Source: Chloroflexaceae bacterium (lineage in GTDB: Bacteria; Chloroflexota; Chloroflexia; Chloroflexales; Chloroflexaceae). From it: a stretch of 64,000 bases of DNA. The position numbers were made by a program, and so were the translations under genes. Of the stretch, positions 62,738 through 64,000 are shown in pieces. The stretch's first letter is position 1; every line of letters starts with the position of its first letter. The DNA is taken from NCBI GenBank assembly GCA_025057155.1, contig JANWYD010000009.1, positions 1-64,000 on the forward strand, in the 5' to 3' direction. The notes under the pieces are model-generated. The model searched no databases. It was given only the letters and a program-made list of their open reading frames with translations, and was not told where the DNA came from.

Positions 62738-63967
62738 ATGCCCAGCCTGACCCGCCCCGCGCGGCGCTACCTGTTCCACGCCGCGCTTCTGACCTCTGGC
62801 CTCGCCATCAGCGGCCTGTTCTACAACCTGTTGCTGGTGGAACTTGGCTATGACCGGCGCGGCGTCGGGCTGCCTCTGGCCGGCAAGACGCCGCTGCTGG
62901 GGCTGCTCAACAGCCTGCCGGTGCTGGCGGCTGCGCTGAGCAGCCTGCCAATCCTGTGGGCGGTGCAGCGGATCGGTCTGCGCCCCTCGCTGATCCTCGG
63001 CGCGCTGCTTCACACTGTGGCGCTGCTGGGCGTAGCATTGTGGCCAGATCCGGCCCCATTGCTGCTCTGCGCCGCGTTGAGCGGCCCGGCAGCGGTGCTC
63101 TTCCAGGTCAGCGCCGCGCCCTTCATGATGCGCCACAGCCGCCCGGCTGAACGCGATACGCTTTTCGCCCTCAATGGCGCGCTGCTCATTGGCGCGGCGG
63201 GCCTGGGCAACCTGATCGGCGGTCCGCTCCCAGGCCTGGTCTCCAGCGTCCTGGGAGTGCCGCCGGGCGCCCCGGCCTACCGCGCCACCTTTGCCATTGC
63301 CGCGACGCTGGTCACCCTCGCCGCGTTGCCGCTGCTGCTGCCAGCGGAACCGGCCTGCACACCGCAGCCCGGAAAGCCTGCACCGCTCGGCGCCAGCGGA
63401 CTGGTCCGTGCCGCCTTCAGCGCCTGGCCCTTCACCCTCTCGCCGCTGCTGATTTCCCTCGGCGCGGCGCTGCTCATCCCCTTCCTCAACCTCTACTTCC
63501 GCCAGCGCTACAACGCTTCCGATGCCGCTCTGGGCATCATCTTTGCGGCCATCGGCGTCGCCACCGGGGCCGCTACCCTCCTGGGGCCATGGCTGTCGCG
63601 ACGCTTTGGCAAGATTGGCAGTGTTGTGCTGACCCAGGCCCTCTCCATCCCGTGCCTGCTGCTGCTGGGCCTGGCGCCCACGCTCTGGCTCGCCGTTATG
63701 GTGGCTCTGGCCCGAGGATCGCTGATGAACATGTCCATGCCGATTTATGAAGCCTACGCTATGGAACGCACCCCCGAGGCCGCTCGCCCGACGGTGATAG
63801 GACTTATCGAGGGCGCCTTCTCCGCTGGATACATTATTGGTCCGACCGTCAGTGCTATCGTGCAGCAACGCTACGGCTTCGGCCCTCTCTTTGTCGCCAC
63901 CGCATGCCTCTACGCCTGCGCCGTCGTCGCCAATACGCTTTTGTTTCTGCGCCCCCGGCGCAGGTGA
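62738..63967 (+). CDS. MFS transporter
   Basis: 409 residues and 12 predicted membrane helices in two halves, joined by a cytosolic loop near residues 205-225. The protein shows typical major facilitator features: small-residue-rich helices (LNGALLIGAAGLGNLIGGPLPGL), a positively charged loop after helix 2 region (VQRIGLRPSLILG) and the second-half equivalent LGPWLSRRFGKIGSVVL. It most likely exports drugs or other small molecules, but sequence gives no substrate. The start lacks a strong ribosome-binding site. The last 33 bases of the window after its stop show nothing recognisable. Confidence 0.82.
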   Translation: MPSLTRPARRYLFHAALLTSGLAISGLFYNLLLVELGYDRRGVGLPLAGKTPLLGLLNSLPVLAAALSSLPILWAVQRIGLRPSLILGALLHTVALLGVALWPDPAPLLLCAALSGPAAVLFQVSAAPFMMRHSRPAERDTLFALNGALLIGAAGLGNLIGGPLPGLVSSVLGVPPGAPAYRATFAIAATLVTLAALPLLLPAEPACTPQPGKPAPLGASGLVRAAFSAWPFTLSPLLISLGAALLIPFLNLYFRQRYNASDAALGIIFAAIGVATGAATLLGPWLSRRFGKIGSVVLTQALSIPCLLLLGLAPTLWLAVMVALARGSLMNMSMPIYEAYAMERTPEAARPTVIGLIEGAFSAGYIIGPTVSAIVQQRYGFGPLFVATACLYACAVVANTLLFLRPRRR

Positions 63968-64000
63968 GGTGACCATGCGCCCCCACGCGCCATGTGCTGG

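Noticed and set aside
62684-63976. 430-codon minus-strand frame opposite the MFS gene
   Set aside because: Gln/Arg/Gly-rich shadow; the plus strand has a clear 12-helix transporter.

Overview
The window looks like a chromosomal contig from a GC-rich member of the Chloroflexota, probably class Chloroflexia. This is inferred from gene content, not from a marker tree. The supporting points are a contiguous complex I block, very large NTPase/TPR/BTAD transcription regulators, a secreted protein with the 'FPET..H.L.G.F..FWE..GG' repeats common in this phylum, two UbiA-type prenyltransferases (one resembling homogentisate phytyltransferase, one resembling MenA), and many palindromic intergenic repeats. 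The first ~100 bases are G-rich low-complexity sequence that looks like a damaged contig end.

Layout. 110-8497: nuoH-I-J-K-L-M-N, the membrane arm of NADH:quinone oxidoreductase plus the NuoI iron-sulfur subunit. 8681-10352 (-): a two-gene ABC-2 exporter with a palindromic operator candidate. 10920-14779: tandem AMP-forming acyl-CoA synthetases (PrpE-like, Acs-like). 14829-17133 (-): CYTH and Ppx-HD/CHAD polyphosphate-type proteins. 17349-19064 (-): a secreted repeat protein. 19605-21182: a ComEC-like channel. 21561-24410: a BTAD regulator with a degenerate P-loop. 24605-30532: an unusual cluster with two copies of the module [HhH-beta protein + trypsin-like protease], plus an unrecognised beta-rich protein and a CarboxypepD_reg-like domain protein; none has a visible signal peptide. 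31198-34129: receiver / HEAT-repeat / membrane glycosyltransferase operon. 35715-37543: two overlapping UbiA prenyltransferase genes. 37828-40335 (-): polar amino-acid ABC importer. 40720-43998: a BNR-type propeller protein facing an McrB-like AAA+ ATPase with a small unknown partner. 44141-48535: YitT, gyrB, argC. 48864-55542: a second giant BTAD regulator, a lipoprotein and a secreted C39-like cysteine-peptidase-fold protein. 55610-57796 (-): sugar ABC ATPase and LacI regulator. 57970-63967: CPBP protease, GT39-type glycosyltransferase, Sua5 and an MFS transporter.

Intergenic DNA is rich in non-coding repeats: three copies of a ~172-bp MITE-like element (family A), a second element with CTGTGAACGA termini (family B, one copy apparently interrupted by family A), a third family that ends in a hairpin with compensating changes (family C), a 181-bp element with perfect 17-bp terminal inverted repeats, and palindromic GTGGAGGT arrays. 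No rRNA, tRNA, CRISPR array or transposase gene was recognised.

The best candidate for an undescribed system is the duplicated HhH/protease cluster (24605-30532). The next is the McrB-like ATPase with its 228-residue partner, which has no McrC nuclease beside it.
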